Shown piece after piece: positions 1 through 8,633 of a DNA stretch of 64,000 nucleotides. This DNA is from Nonomuraea dietziae (GTDB taxonomy: Bacteria > Actinomycetota > Actinomycetes > Streptosporangiales > Streptosporangiaceae). Position 1 is the stretch's first letter, and each line of letters begins with the position of its first letter. A program made the translations under genes and the position numbers. The notes below the pieces were generated by a model. The model saw only the letters and a program-made list of their open reading frames with translations, was not told where the DNA came from and did no database searches. The DNA lies in the NCBI RefSeq assembly GCF_014195505.1, contig NZ_JACIBV010000002.1, positions 434,001-498,000 of the forward strand, given 5' to 3'.

Positions 1-462
1 TTGAGCTGGTTGACCGCGCCGGTGCGTGCGTGGATCGGCTTTCTCGGGTGACCAACAGCATGCGGACCGCTTCACGGGGACCATCGGTGCGCGGCACGGC
101 CGAATGCTCGCGGCCCAGCGCCTCGCGGGCGGCGCGACGGGCATCTATCGCATCGCTCTTGCCGCCGACCCGGCGAGTGATGCGCTTGGGGCGGTCGGAC
201 TCGATGACGTGCTGACCGGCCTGCCGCAACGCGCGGACCAGTCCGGCGCCGTGGCTGCGTGTGCCTTCGATCGCCCACACGATCCGCGGGCTGGAGCCTG
301 ATCGCCTGCCCATTGCGCCAGCTGGCGGTAGCCGTCGGCATCGGCCGTGATCGTGATGGCCGACAGCTCGCCACCGACCGGGTTGACCAGGCAGGCGCTG
401 TGCGTGTCGCGGTGGGTATCGACTCCGATCACGGCGTCGACGGTCTGGGACAGCATCGTCAT
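1..462 (-). pseudogene. IS110-family transposase, 5' part, frameshifted and cut by the window edge
   Basis: The minus strand encodes the N-terminal DEDD domain of an IS110-type transposase. From an ATG at 462 it reads VIGVDTHRDTHSACLV, the usual first acidic motif. Near 290-300 the reading frame must shift to keep the similarity (RIVWAIEGTRSHGAGLVRAL, then SDAIDARRAAREAL). Near 45 it must shift again to read IHARTGAVNQL. The rest of the gene lies outside the window. Two frame changes in 460 bp mean that this copy is dead. The frames were assigned by eye. The family call rests on the DTH-containing start and the DAIDARRAA motif. Confidence 0.7.
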
Positions 463-772
463 GGCGGCTCCCGTTGTGATGGCGATCTGCCGGAATACGG
501 CGCCGACCTGGTTGGAGACACCACGCGGACATATCTGTGATGAGTCACGCCGCAACGGCGGACAGGCTTCTGATCAAGTCAGCGTGGTGGGCCAGACCGG
601 TGGTGGCGGTCCCGGGGACAGGTCACGCGCAGGGCACACCATGGTGGCCAGATCCTTCGAGAGTCACCCGAGATCGCCAGCACCGAGCCTGGCAGCGCTC
701 CACCTTTCAGCGCCACTGCCAGACTCACAGATCCTTCGTGATTGCGAGTCAAGATCGAAGGAGAAGATAGCG
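463..772. other. Non-coding stretch between IS110 remnant and IS256 transposase
   Basis: I see no convincing gene here. It contains the upstream region of the dead IS110 transposase and the left flank of the IS256 element. The segment 571-590 (GATCAAGTC, then GTGGTGG) weakly resembles the reverse complement of the sequence after the IS256 gene and may hold its left inverted repeat. The match is imperfect. Confidence 0.4.
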
Positions 773-2014
773 ATGGCCGTGAACAACAGTGTGGACCCTG
801 CCGCCTGGCTGGCTCAGCAGATCGAGCGCGGGGATCCGGATCTGTTGCGATCCATGGTGAAGACCATGGCCGAGACGTTGATGTCGGCCGAGGCTGACGG
901 CCTGTGCGGCGCCGGATACGGCCAGCGCAGCGAGGAGCGCACCAACCGGCGCAACGGCTACCGCTCCCGCGAGTGGGACACCCGGGCCGGCACCGTCGAG
1001 CTCGCCATTCCGAAACTACGCTCGGGCTCCTTCTTCCCGGACTGGCTGCTGGAACGGCGTCGCCGGGCCGAACAAGCGCTGATCAGCGTGGTGGCCACCA
1101 GCTACCTGCTGGGAGTGTCGACGCGGCGGGTGGACAAGCTGGTCGAGCAGCTCGGCATCAAGCACATCTCCAAAAGCCAGGTCAGCGAGATGGCCAAGGT
1201 GCTCGACGCCCAGGTGGAGGCCTTCCGCACCCGAGCCTTGGACGCGGGGCCGTATGCCTTCGTCTGGCTGGACGCGCTCACGCAGAAGGTGCGGGAGGGC
1301 GGACGGATCATCAACGTGCATGTCCTGGTGGCCACCGCGGTCAACGCCAACGGCCAGCGGGAGATCTTGGGCCTGGAGGTCACCTCGGCCGAGGACGGCG
1401 CCGGCTGGCTGGCCTTCCTACGCGGTCTGGTGGCGCGAGGGCTGGGCGGGGTGCAACTGGTCATCTCCGACGCCCACGCCGGGCTGGTCGAGGCGATCGG
1501 GGCGAGCCTGCCGGGCGCGTCCTGGCAGCGTTGCCGCACCCACTACCTGCGCAACCTGCTCACCACGGTCCCGAAGTCGGCGCAGCCGTGGGTGGCCACG
1601 CTGGTGCGCACGATCTTCGATCAACCCGCCAGTGAGGCGGTGCGGGCCCAGCACGCCTGGGTCATCGACGCTTTGGAGGCGAAGTATCCGGCCGCCTGCG
1701 AGCACCTGGACGCGGCCCGGGAGGAGTTGCTTGCCTTTGCCGCCTTCCCGCGCGAGATCTGGAAGCGGATCTGGTCCAACAACCCGCAGGAACGGTTGAA
1801 CAAGGAGATCCGCCGCCGCACTGACGTGGTCGGGATCTTCCCCGACCGCGGCTCGATCGCCCGGCTCGTCGGCGCGGTGCTGGCCGAACAGACCGATGAG
1901 TGGAGCGAGGCCCGCCGTTACATGGGTCTGGACGTTCTGGCCAAGGCCCGCATGCGGGTGATCCCAGGCGACACACCGGCACAGAACCCGCTGCCGCAGA
2001 CACTTACCGCTTAA
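773..2014 (+). CDS. IS256-family transposase, full length
   Basis: A 413-residue mutator-type DDE transposase that would excise and insert its own element. The ATG follows the purine-rich GAAGGAGAAG. Catalytic residues by position are D167 (WLDAL), D233 (VISDAH) and E340 (NNPQERLNKEIRRRT), the usual IS256 arrangement. The C-terminal RRTDVVGIFP block and the RCRTHYLRNLL motif are typical. Length and motifs are complete, so the enzyme may be active. It sits beside a decayed IS110 gene, which suggests a site of repeated insertion. Confidence 0.93.
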   Translation: MAVNNSVDPAAWLAQQIERGDPDLLRSMVKTMAETLMSAEADGLCGAGYGQRSEERTNRRNGYRSREWDTRAGTVELAIPKLRSGSFFPDWLLERRRRAEQALISVVATSYLLGVSTRRVDKLVEQLGIKHISKSQVSEMAKVLDAQVEAFRTRALDAGPYAFVWLDALTQKVREGGRIINVHVLVATAVNANGQREILGLEVTSAEDGAGWLAFLRGLVARGLGGVQLVISDAHAGLVEAIGASLPGASWQRCRTHYLRNLLTTVPKSAQPWVATLVRTIFDQPASEAVRAQHAWVIDALEAKYPAACEHLDAAREELLAFAAFPREIWKRIWSNNPQERLNKEIRRRTDVVGIFPDRGSIARLVGAVLAEQTDEWSEARRYMGLDVLAKARMRVIPGDTPAQNPLPQTLTA

Positions 2015-2040
2015 CCTGCAGAAACAGGATCACGCGAAGG

Positions 2041-2072
2041 TCAACTCATACACCACTTCGCCGGACGTGACC
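2041..2072. repeat. Putative right end of the IS256 element
   Basis: The sequence CATACACCACTTCGCCGGAC followed by GTGACC begins 26 bp after the transposase stop. It has the look of IS256-family terminal repeats. A matching left repeat near 571-590 is only partial, and I could not define a target-site duplication, so the boundary is tentative. Confidence 0.35.
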
Positions 2073-2115
2073 GAACTCCGCAGCTTTCCTGAACTCACTG
2101 CTCACACCGTTCCCT

Positions 2116-2670
2116 TTAGAAGAATGTCTTGTCCCACTCTCCGGTCACCAACGCCAGCATCGACTCCGGGAATCCTCGGGTTACTCGCTGCATCCCCGCG
2201 TCGCCAAACAGATAGACGACCCCGTCCTCGCCGAGCAGGACGGCCTCAGCCGTATCAAACGCCTCACCGATGGGCCAGAGCCCGACATCAACCCTCCGCT
2301 CCGCCTCCACCACCCACGCCCGGTAGAAGTGCAGAGCCGCGGTCACATCCGTAGTCACCTCAACCTCCATCCGGACATATCCCCCCGGATAGATGAACCG
2401 CATGTTCGCGTACCGAAACACGAACTCCCGTAGCACCGGACCGTCCGTCCCACCCTTCTCCACATGCGCGGTGACGACCTCCTCCACGTCCGCCTCGTAC
2501 TGCCGCACCCAGAGACAACGAGAAATGACCTCCTGCATGACGGCCGAATGATGGCTTAGATCTACCAGCACAATTGCTTCCTTATCCGATGTGAACACGC
2601 CCGACCACATCACCGAACCAGGTACTGCAGTCCGGGGGGCATGAAAAGTCGGCTCCGGGCCCGCCTCCAT
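2116..2670 (-). CDS. SUKH-3-like protein (possible immunity protein)
   Basis: A 184-residue soluble protein read from an ATG at 2670. A second in-frame ATG at 2610 is a possible start. The C-terminal half has the pattern YRAWVVEAERR...LWPIGEA...AVLLGEDGVVYLFGD, followed by GFPESMLALVTGE. This resembles the SUKH-3 (SMI1/KNR4-related) fold, often found in immunity proteins of polymorphic toxin systems. No toxin gene is adjacent. The neighbours are the right end of an IS256 element downstream and a TPR regulator upstream on the same strand, so it may be an orphan left by insertion or rearrangement. Function is inferred from a motif-level match only. Confidence 0.5.
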   Translation of the reverse strand: MEAGPEPTFHAPRTAVPGSVMWSGVFTSDKEAIVLVDLSHHSAVMQEVISRCLWVRQYEADVEEVVTAHVEKGGTDGPVLREFVFRYANMRFIYPGGYVRMEVEVTTDVTAALHFYRAWVVEAERRVDVGLWPIGEAFDTAEAVLLGEDGVVYLFGDAGMQRVTRGFPESMLALVTGEWDKTFF

Positions 2671-2714
2671 CACCAGCCCAGCAGCGTCACTGTGGCAGGT
2701 CAGGTGACGGGTGG

Positions 2715-3917
2715 CTACGGGTGGATGCGGGTGTGTCTGGCCTCCTGGGGTGGGATGTGGACCTTGGCCAGTTCTCGCAGGGCTCGTAGGGCGCCGGTCT
2801 GCCTCGCCAGGGCGAGAGCCTGTCTGGCTGTTTCGACCGAGCGCTCGCACTCGTGAACGTCGGCGTACGCGTGGGCCATGCGCGCCAAGGCGTAGGCGGT
2901 GGCATAGGTCGGCGGCGCCTTCGGTGGCTGCTGTTCCAGGATCTCGATCGCGTCCCTGGCATGGCCGAGATCGACGAGACACCCGGCGCACAGGGTGTCG
3001 TGGGCCTGGGTGGAGCAGTCGAATCGGTAGGGCGTCTCGTCCCCCGGTTCCGCGAGTGACTGAGCGGACTCTTCCAGGCGGCGCCGGCACATGTCCAGGT
3101 TGCCGGCGAGGGCGTGACCCTGCGCCTCATGATGCCGGGACAGGGCATCCACCCGCGCGGGGAGGTGGGCGCGTTCACGGGCGGCGACGGCGAGGTCGAC
3201 GAGCCCGCCGGGATCACCGGCGGTGTCGGAGAGGCCCCCCCTCTGGGCAAGGGTGTAGGCCTCGAGCAGCGCGTCGGCCGCCTCACGAGCATCGCGTACG
3301 GCCTCATCCGACCAGGCCAGCGCCCTGCTAGGGTTTCCTGCCTCGTGGTGCAGGCGGCTGATCAGCTCCGCGTTCTCGGTGGCGAGCAGCAGGAACGCGC
3401 GTCTGACGGGCGAACTGGCATCGCGACGGAACTCCTCGATGCCCGCGAAGACAGGCCGCAGGACGCTGATCGCGTCGGCGGGGCGGAGGTCGGTCCGGGT
3501 GTAGGCGTCCAGGATCGCCCTGAAGTAGCCGACCGTCCGGTCATCGGCCCGCTGAGGCGCCTCGATCGCCCGGCCGGTGGATTCCTCCTCCTCGGCGGTG
3601 AACATCCCCGACACCAGCGGGATGCCGGTCAGGTAGTGCCACAGAGTGGTGCCGGCCGCGTCGCCGACGAACAGCTCGGCCTCGTCCACGCCGAACGCCC
3701 GGCAGAGCAGCTCCGCGTACCACTCGTCGGGCCGCCGCTCCCCCGCCTCCCAGAGCCGGATCATCGAGGTGAGCGTCTCCGGCGCGGGCAACCGGTCCCG
3801 CGTGCTCTCGTCCGCCGCGGCTGACAGCCGTTCCGCGAGCTCTCTCTGACTCCACAGGCGCCCGCGGCGCAGGACTCCCAGACGGGCGGCCCAGATCGGA
3901 ACATCGATGTCGACCAT
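2715..3917 (-). CDS. XRE-type helix-turn-helix regulator with TPR-like C-terminus
   Basis: A 400-residue DNA-binding regulator. Residues about 8-75 form a helix-turn-helix of the Cro/C1 type (GRLWSQRELAERL, then ETLTSMIRLWEAGERRP). The rest is alpha-helical with repeated TPR-like units (LLATENAELISRLHHEAGNP, ALAWSDEAVRDAREA, ARMAHAYADVHECERS). This architecture is very common in actinomycetes, where many copies respond to unknown signals. The ATG at 3917 is followed directly by the HTH. It is divergent from the secreted hydrolase gene across a 263-bp gap with no other gene. Target and signal are unknown. Confidence 0.85.
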   Translation of the reverse strand: MVDIDVPIWAARLGVLRRGRLWSQRELAERLSAAADESTRDRLPAPETLTSMIRLWEAGERRPDEWYAELLCRAFGVDEAELFVGDAAGTTLWHYLTGIPLVSGMFTAEEEESTGRAIEAPQRADDRTVGYFRAILDAYTRTDLRPADAISVLRPVFAGIEEFRRDASSPVRRAFLLLATENAELISRLHHEAGNPSRALAWSDEAVRDAREAADALLEAYTLAQRGGLSDTAGDPGGLVDLAVAARERAHLPARVDALSRHHEAQGHALAGNLDMCRRRLEESAQSLAEPGDETPYRFDCSTQAHDTLCAGCLVDLGHARDAIEILEQQPPKAPPTYATAYALARMAHAYADVHECERSVETARQALALARQTGALRALRELAKVHIPPQEARHTRIHP

Positions 3918-4180
3918 TGGCGTGTCCCCCGATCATCCATGTGGTCACGTAAGTCCCTTATGGGCGATTGTTCCCATTGTCTGTTCTTTGGTGTGTCCCG
4001 TCAGCCCCCAGCTGTGAGATGCCCGGTGGTCGTCGACGGGCTTGGCCATGCCGTGGGTGCTCCATCGCCGCGGCGGGATCGGAGGTGGTGACGGGGGCGT
4101 TATGTCCGGTCTCTCATGATCGTGACGGGCTCCGCGCACCGCCGGAGTTCCTCCATCCGTCCCTCGACGATTGAAGTCAC

Positions 4181-5677
4181 ATGCGAAGATCCGTCCTGCT
4201 CGCGATCGCGCCGGCCGTCATCGCGGCCCTGCTCCCGCTCAGCGCCTCAGGAGCTGTCACGCCCCCCGCGCCGCCCATCATCTGGACGCCGTGCGCCCAG
4301 GACGCCGGCGCCGAGTGCGGCACGCTGAAAGTGCCCATCGACTGGGACGATCCCGGCGAAGGCTCCATCGACCTGGCTCTGGCCAGGCGCAAGGCCACCG
4401 GCCGTACGACCAGGATCGGCTCGCTGGTGATCAACCCCGGCGGGCCTGGCATCTCGGGCGTCGACTTCATACTCTCGGCCGGCGGCTATTTCAGCGGGGA
4501 GCTCACCAGCAGATTCGACATCGTGGGATTCGACCCGCGCGGCGTGGGCCGCAGCAACCCGGTCGTCTGCTCCTCCGCGCTGCTGGCCGAGGGTCCGCAC
4601 CCGCTCATCAGGAGTCAGGCCGAACTGGAAGCCCGGCTTGCCTACAACCGGCGGCTCCGCGAGGACTGCAGGGCCCGCACCGGGCCGCTGTTCGACCACG
4701 TCAGTTCACTCAGTGTGGCCCGTGACCTGGACGCTCTGCGCGCCGCGTTGGGCGAGGAGAAGCTGACCTACTACGGCGGCTCGTACGGCACGCTGATCGG
4801 CCAGCTCTACGCCGAACGCTTCCCTCATCGGGTCAGGGCGCTGGCCCTGGACGGCAACTTCGACCACAGCCTCGGCACCGCCGCCTACCTCGACACCGCG
4901 GCCCTCCACGCGGAGGGATCCTTCGACGAGTTCGCCGCCTGGTGCACGAGGACCGCCACGTGCGCACTGCACGGCAAGGACGTGCGCGCGTTCTGGGCGG
5001 ACCTTCGCGCCAGGGCCGACCGCGGCGAACTGCACCGGCCCGGCCAGCCGGCTGAGCCCATGACCAGCTGGGACCTGACCGACATGGCCTTCGCCGCGTT
5101 CTACGGACCCAACTGGGCCGAGCTGGCCGAGCTGCTGCTCGCCGTCGACACCGGCGAACAGCCGCCTTCCTCCTTCACCGGGCCGCAGCCGGACGGGGCG
5201 GTGTCCCCCTTCCCTCGGGCGGTCTACTGCCAGGACTTCCACCTGCCCGTCCGTGACTACCGCGAGTACGCCGCGCACCTGGGCCGCCAGTCCGCCCTCG
5301 CCAGAGACATGCGATTCAGCCCGGCGGCGCTGGGGGCGCTCGCCTCCTGCCTCGGCCAGCCCACGCCCCTCCCCAACCCGCAGCACAGGCTGCGCGTGGA
5401 AGGCTCCCCACCGATCCTGCTGGCCAACTCGCTCCACGACCCGGCCTCGGGCTACCTGTGGGCGGTCAGCACGGCTCAGCAGATCGGCCACGAGGCCAGA
5501 CTCCTCACCTACGAGGGCGCGGGCCACGGCGTCTACGGCCGCAGCGACTGCACCACCGAGACGATCGACCGCTACCTGACATCCCTGGTCGTCCCGGCCC
5601 CTGGCGCCCGCTGCCCGGCCGTCTCCCCGCCGGATGGCCGGGCGCGGCTCGGCGTGCGCCACCCCTCGCTCCGCTGA
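4181..5677 (+). CDS. Secreted alpha/beta-hydrolase, tripeptidyl aminopeptidase type
   Basis: A 498-residue exported serine hydrolase of the SlpD/SlpE-tripeptidyl aminopeptidase group. Residues 1-25 are a signal peptide (MRRSVLLAIAPAVIAALLPL, then SASGA). The oxyanion region is NPGGPGISG, the nucleophile elbow is GGSYGT, and the C-terminal domain carries SLHDPASGYLWA (Asp) and GAGHGVYG (His), completing a Ser-Asp-His triad. Four or more cysteines suit an extracellular protein. It would release short peptides from protein N-termini outside the cell. The gene ends six bases before the convergent TetR gene. Substrate range cannot be read from the sequence. Confidence 0.88.
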   Translation: MRRSVLLAIAPAVIAALLPLSASGAVTPPAPPIIWTPCAQDAGAECGTLKVPIDWDDPGEGSIDLALARRKATGRTTRIGSLVINPGGPGISGVDFILSAGGYFSGELTSRFDIVGFDPRGVGRSNPVVCSSALLAEGPHPLIRSQAELEARLAYNRRLREDCRARTGPLFDHVSSLSVARDLDALRAALGEEKLTYYGGSYGTLIGQLYAERFPHRVRALALDGNFDHSLGTAAYLDTAALHAEGSFDEFAAWCTRTATCALHGKDVRAFWADLRARADRGELHRPGQPAEPMTSWDLTDMAFAAFYGPNWAELAELLLAVDTGEQPPSSFTGPQPDGAVSPFPRAVYCQDFHLPVRDYREYAAHLGRQSALARDMRFSPAALGALASCLGQPTPLPNPQHRLRVEGSPPILLANSLHDPASGYLWAVSTAQQIGHEARLLTYEGAGHGVYGRSDCTTETIDRYLTSLVVPAPGARCPAVSPPDGRARLGVRHPSLR

Positions 5678-5683
5678 CCACGG

Positions 5684-6244
5684 TCATGGCTCCAGTCCCC
5701 TGCGGAGCAGCGTCCACACCCGTTCGGCGGTCTCACGCCGGTCGGGCGCGGGGGTCTTGGCGAGCACGCCGGCGAGCATGCCCACGGCCAGGACCAGGTC
5801 GTCGGGGCCGAGGTCCTCGCGGACGCGACCCGCGCGCCGGGCCTCGGGCAGCGCGCCGGCCAAGAGCTTCGCCACCCTGTCGCGCACCTGGATGAGGCGA
5901 GGATCGGGGTCCATCGGGGGCACGCTGACCATGTCGATGAACGCGGTCGAGGCGATGGTCTGCTCGGTGATCAGATCGAGAACGTCGGCCAGGGTGGAGC
6001 CGGGCTCGTCGGCCAGGGCCTCGAGGTCGGCCACGGCGTCCTCGAACACCGCGAGGGCGAGGCTGACGCGATCGGGGAAGTGCCGGTAGAGGCTTCCCTG
6101 CCCGACCCCTGCCGCACGGGCGACCATGCTGAGCGGCGCGTTGTACCCGGCGCCGGCGAAGACCTCGCGGGCCGCGGCTATCAGCGCGGCCCGGTTCTCC
6201 GCCGCGGCGCTTGGTCCTCTGTTCGGTCGACGCGCAGGGTGCAC
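5684..6244 (-). CDS. TetR-family repressor of the P450 operon
   Basis: A 186-residue TetR/AcrR regulator. The N-terminal HTH spans about residues 15-60 (AREVFAGAGYNAPLSMVARA, then AGVGQGSLYRHFPDR). The C-terminal ligand domain is variable. It is divergent from the SDR-P450-ferredoxin operon. The 141-bp shared promoter region contains a perfect 13-bp inverted repeat (6257-6284) that is the obvious operator. By analogy with the family it should repress both itself and the operon until a ligand, possibly the P450 substrate, binds. Confidence 0.9.
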   Translation of the reverse strand: MHPARRPNRGPSAAAENRAALIAAAREVFAGAGYNAPLSMVARAAGVGQGSLYRHFPDRVSLALAVFEDAVADLEALADEPGSTLADVLDLITEQTIASTAFIDMVSVPPMDPDPRLIQVRDRVAKLLAGALPEARRAGRVREDLGPDDLVLAVGMLAGVLAKTPAPDRRETAERVWTLLRRGLEP

Positions 6245-6256
6245 ATCGCCTACAGT

Positions 6257-6284
6257 AGCAACCGGACAAGGTTGTCCGGTTGCT
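6257..6284. promoter_or_regulatory. Perfect TetR operator palindrome
   Basis: AGCAACCGGACAA, a 2-bp GG spacer, then TTGTCCGGTTGCT. This is a 13-bp perfect inverted repeat. It lies 12 bp before the TetR start codon and about 100 bp before the SDR gene, so one site could control both directions. Confidence 0.8.
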
Positions 6285-6384
6285 GACGTCGCCCCGGGCC
6301 GCGGCCGAGCCGCGGCGCACCTCGCGGGCGGGGGCGTCGCCCGCGGCCAGGCCGCCTTCGCGCCGCGACCGAAAGGACGAACAC

Positions 6385-7149
6385 GTGACGACCTTCGCCT
6401 TCGACGACCGCGTCAGCCTGGTCACGGGCGCGGGCTCCGGAATCGGCAGGGCGATGGCCTTCGCCTTCGCCAAGGCCGGGACTCGCGTCGTGGTCTGCGA
6501 CATCGACCGCGAACGCGCGGAGCGGACCGCCTCCGAGATCGGGGACGCGGCCATCGTGGCCGCCGCCGAAATCTCCGACGAGGCGTCGGTGGGCGCGCTG
6601 GTCGAGAGTGCGATCAGCGCGTACGGCCGGATCGACGTGCTGTGCAACAACGCCGGGATCATGGACACCATGGCCCTGCCCGCCGACATCCCGGTGGCGC
6701 TCTGGGAGCGGGTGCTCCGGGTCAACCTGACCGGCACGTTCCTGGTCACCCACGCGGTGCTGCCGCACATGCTGCGCGAGGGAAGGGGCGCGATCGTCAA
6801 CACCGCCTCCGAGGCCGGCATCAGGGGCGGGACGGCCGGGGCCGCCTACACCGCCTCCAAGCACGGCGTCGTCGGCCTGACGCGCAGCGTGGCGTGGGCG
6901 TACGCCAAGGACGGCATCCGCTGCAACGCCATCCTGCCCGGCCCCACCCTGACCGACATCGCCTCAGCGGAGAGCGTCGGGAGCTTCGACCTGGCGGGCG
7001 CCGCCCGCCTCGCGCCGGTGCTCGCACTCGGCGAGCGGATGGCGCAGCCGGAGCAGATGGCCGACGCCGCCCTCTTCCTGGCCTCGGACGCCGCCTCGTT
7101 CGTCAACGGAGCGATCGTGCCGGTGGACGGCGGCTGGTCAGCGGCCTGA
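6385..7149 (+). CDS. Short-chain dehydrogenase/reductase (SDR)
   Basis: A 254-residue classical SDR. The cofactor loop is TGAGSGIGRA near residue 14, the structural motif is NNAG, and the catalytic Tyr-Lys pair is YTASKHG. The acidic residue after the second strand (CDIDRERAE) favours NAD(H). The GTG at 6385 is preferred because GAAAGGACG lies six bases upstream and the protein then starts just before the Rossmann fold. It is the first gene of the P450 operon, so it probably oxidises an alcohol made by, or reduces a ketone for, the P450. The substrate is unknown. Confidence 0.9.
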   Translation: MTTFAFDDRVSLVTGAGSGIGRAMAFAFAKAGTRVVVCDIDRERAERTASEIGDAAIVAAAEISDEASVGALVESAISAYGRIDVLCNNAGIMDTMALPADIPVALWERVLRVNLTGTFLVTHAVLPHMLREGRGAIVNTASEAGIRGGTAGAAYTASKHGVVGLTRSVAWAYAKDGIRCNAILPGPTLTDIASAESVGSFDLAGAARLAPVLALGERMAQPEQMADAALFLASDAASFVNGAIVPVDGGWSAA

Positions 7150-7190
7150 TGAGACGACGAGTCCTTCCGATCCCGATCTCAGGAGACACG

Positions 7191-8399
7191 ATGAGCGACA
7201 CCAGCGGGCAGACCCCGCACTACCCCTTCTCCCCGCCCGGCGCCTTGGAGCCCCCTCAGGAGTGGGCCCCGCTGCGCGAGGGCTGTCCCGTGGCGTCGAT
7301 CCGGCTGGCCAGCGGCGACGAGAGCGTGCTGCTGACCCGCTACGCCGACGTCAGGCAGCTGCTGTCGGACCCTCGTTTCACCCACCACCTCGACAGCGCC
7401 GACGCCGCCAACATCACCGCGAACGAATCCGGCGGCGTGTTCGGCTCCGGCGGCACGAACATGGGGGCCGACACCCACCGGCAGTGGCGCCAGCTGATCG
7501 GCAAGGCGTTCACCGCCAAGCGCGTCTCCGCCATGCAGCCCGGGATCGAGGCCATGGCCGAGCACCTGGTCGATGAGATGATCAAGCAGGGCTCTCCCGC
7601 CGACCTGGCCGGCGCCCTCGGCTTCCCGCTGCCGGTGTGGGTGATCTGCGACCTGCTCGGCGTGCCGGACTCCGACAGGGACAGGTTCTCCTACTGGTCC
7701 GACACCATGCTCAGCCTCACCAGGTTCACCCAGGTGGAGATCGACGCGGCCCAGGCCGAGTTCGACGACTACCTGCGCGCCCATGTCGCGGCCAAGCGGG
7801 CCACGCCGGGCGACGACCTGATCAGCGAGCTCATCTCACTCGTCGGCGCGCTCGACGGGCGGATGACCGAAGAGATCATGATGCTCACGGCCAAGGGGCT
7901 GCTGGTCGCCGGTCACGAGACGACCTCCAACATGATCGGCAAGATGGTAGCGATGCTGCTGGCCGACCGCGGTCGCTGGGAACAACTGCTCGCCGACCGC
8001 TCACTGATCCGCCTCGCGGTGGAGGAGAGCCTGCGCTACGACGCCAACCCCGGCTTCGGGATCCCCCGCTACATCAGCGAGGAGATCCAGGTCGACGACA
8101 TCACGGTCCCCGCGGGGACCACCGTGGTGTGCAACCTGGCCGCGGCCAACCGCGACGAGCGCCAGTTCGACCACGCCGCCGACATGGACCTGACCCGCTC
8201 TCCCAACCCGCATCTGGCCTTCGGCGCGGGGCCGTACGCCTGCCTCGGGCAGGCGCTGGCCCGCACCGAGCTGCAGACCGTGCTGAAGGTGCTGCTCGAC
8301 CGGCTGCCCACGCTGGAACTCGCCGTGCCCGTCGCCGACCTGGCCCGCCGCGAAGGGCTCATCGTCGGCGGCCTGCGGCAGGTCCCCGTGCGCTGGTGA
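7191..8399 (+). CDS. Cytochrome P450
   Basis: A 402-residue soluble bacterial P450 monooxygenase. The I-helix motif is AGHETT, the ExxR motif is EESLR, and the heme-binding loop is FGAGPYACLG with the axial ligand Cys351. The loop has Tyr where His is usual. The ATG has AGGAGA five bases upstream. It is followed by its own ferredoxin and reductase genes, making a complete three-component electron chain from NAD(P)H to heme. Operon context with an SDR and TetR suggests catabolism or tailoring of a lipophilic molecule such as a terpene or steroid. The substrate is not evident. Confidence 0.95.
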   Translation: MSDTSGQTPHYPFSPPGALEPPQEWAPLREGCPVASIRLASGDESVLLTRYADVRQLLSDPRFTHHLDSADAANITANESGGVFGSGGTNMGADTHRQWRQLIGKAFTAKRVSAMQPGIEAMAEHLVDEMIKQGSPADLAGALGFPLPVWVICDLLGVPDSDRDRFSYWSDTMLSLTRFTQVEIDAAQAEFDDYLRAHVAAKRATPGDDLISELISLVGALDGRMTEEIMMLTAKGLLVAGHETTSNMIGKMVAMLLADRGRWEQLLADRSLIRLAVEESLRYDANPGFGIPRYISEEIQVDDITVPAGTTVVCNLAAANRDERQFDHAADMDLTRSPNPHLAFGAGPYACLGQALARTELQTVLKVLLDRLPTLELAVPVADLARREGLIVGGLRQVPVRW

Positions 8400-8430
8400 C
8401 GCGGCTGTCGGTGAGAGAGAGGAATCGACG

Positions 8431-8631
8431 ATGAACATCGCTGTTGACCAGGACAAGTGCTGCGGCGCCGGCCAGTGTGCGCTGCTCGCGCCCGAGGTGT
8501 TCGACCAGGGCGAGGACGACGGCATCGTGATCCTGCTGAACCCCTCGCCCGCCGAGCGGTTCCGCGCCGCCGTCAGGGAGGCCGCCGACGTGTGCCCGGC
8601 CTCCGCGATCACCGTGGACCTCCGGCCTTGA
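8431..8631 (+). CDS. Ferredoxin, [3Fe-4S]/[4Fe-4S] type, P450 partner
   Basis: A 66-residue ferredoxin typical of actinobacterial P450 operons. The pattern CCGAGQC near residues 10-16 and the later CPASAI supply the cluster ligands. The central position that would be Cys in a 4Fe cluster is Gly or Ala, which favours a [3Fe-4S] cluster. It shuttles single electrons from the reductase to the P450. The stop codon overlaps the beginning of the reductase gene, which indicates translational coupling. Confidence 0.92.
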   Translation: MNIAVDQDKCCGAGQCALLAPEVFDQGEDDGIVILLNPSPAERFRAAVREAADVCPASAITVDLRP

Positions 8632-8633
8632 CG

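Noticed and set aside
571-590. Left inverted repeat of the IS256 element
   Set aside because: Partial match to the right end, requires gaps, and no target duplication was found.
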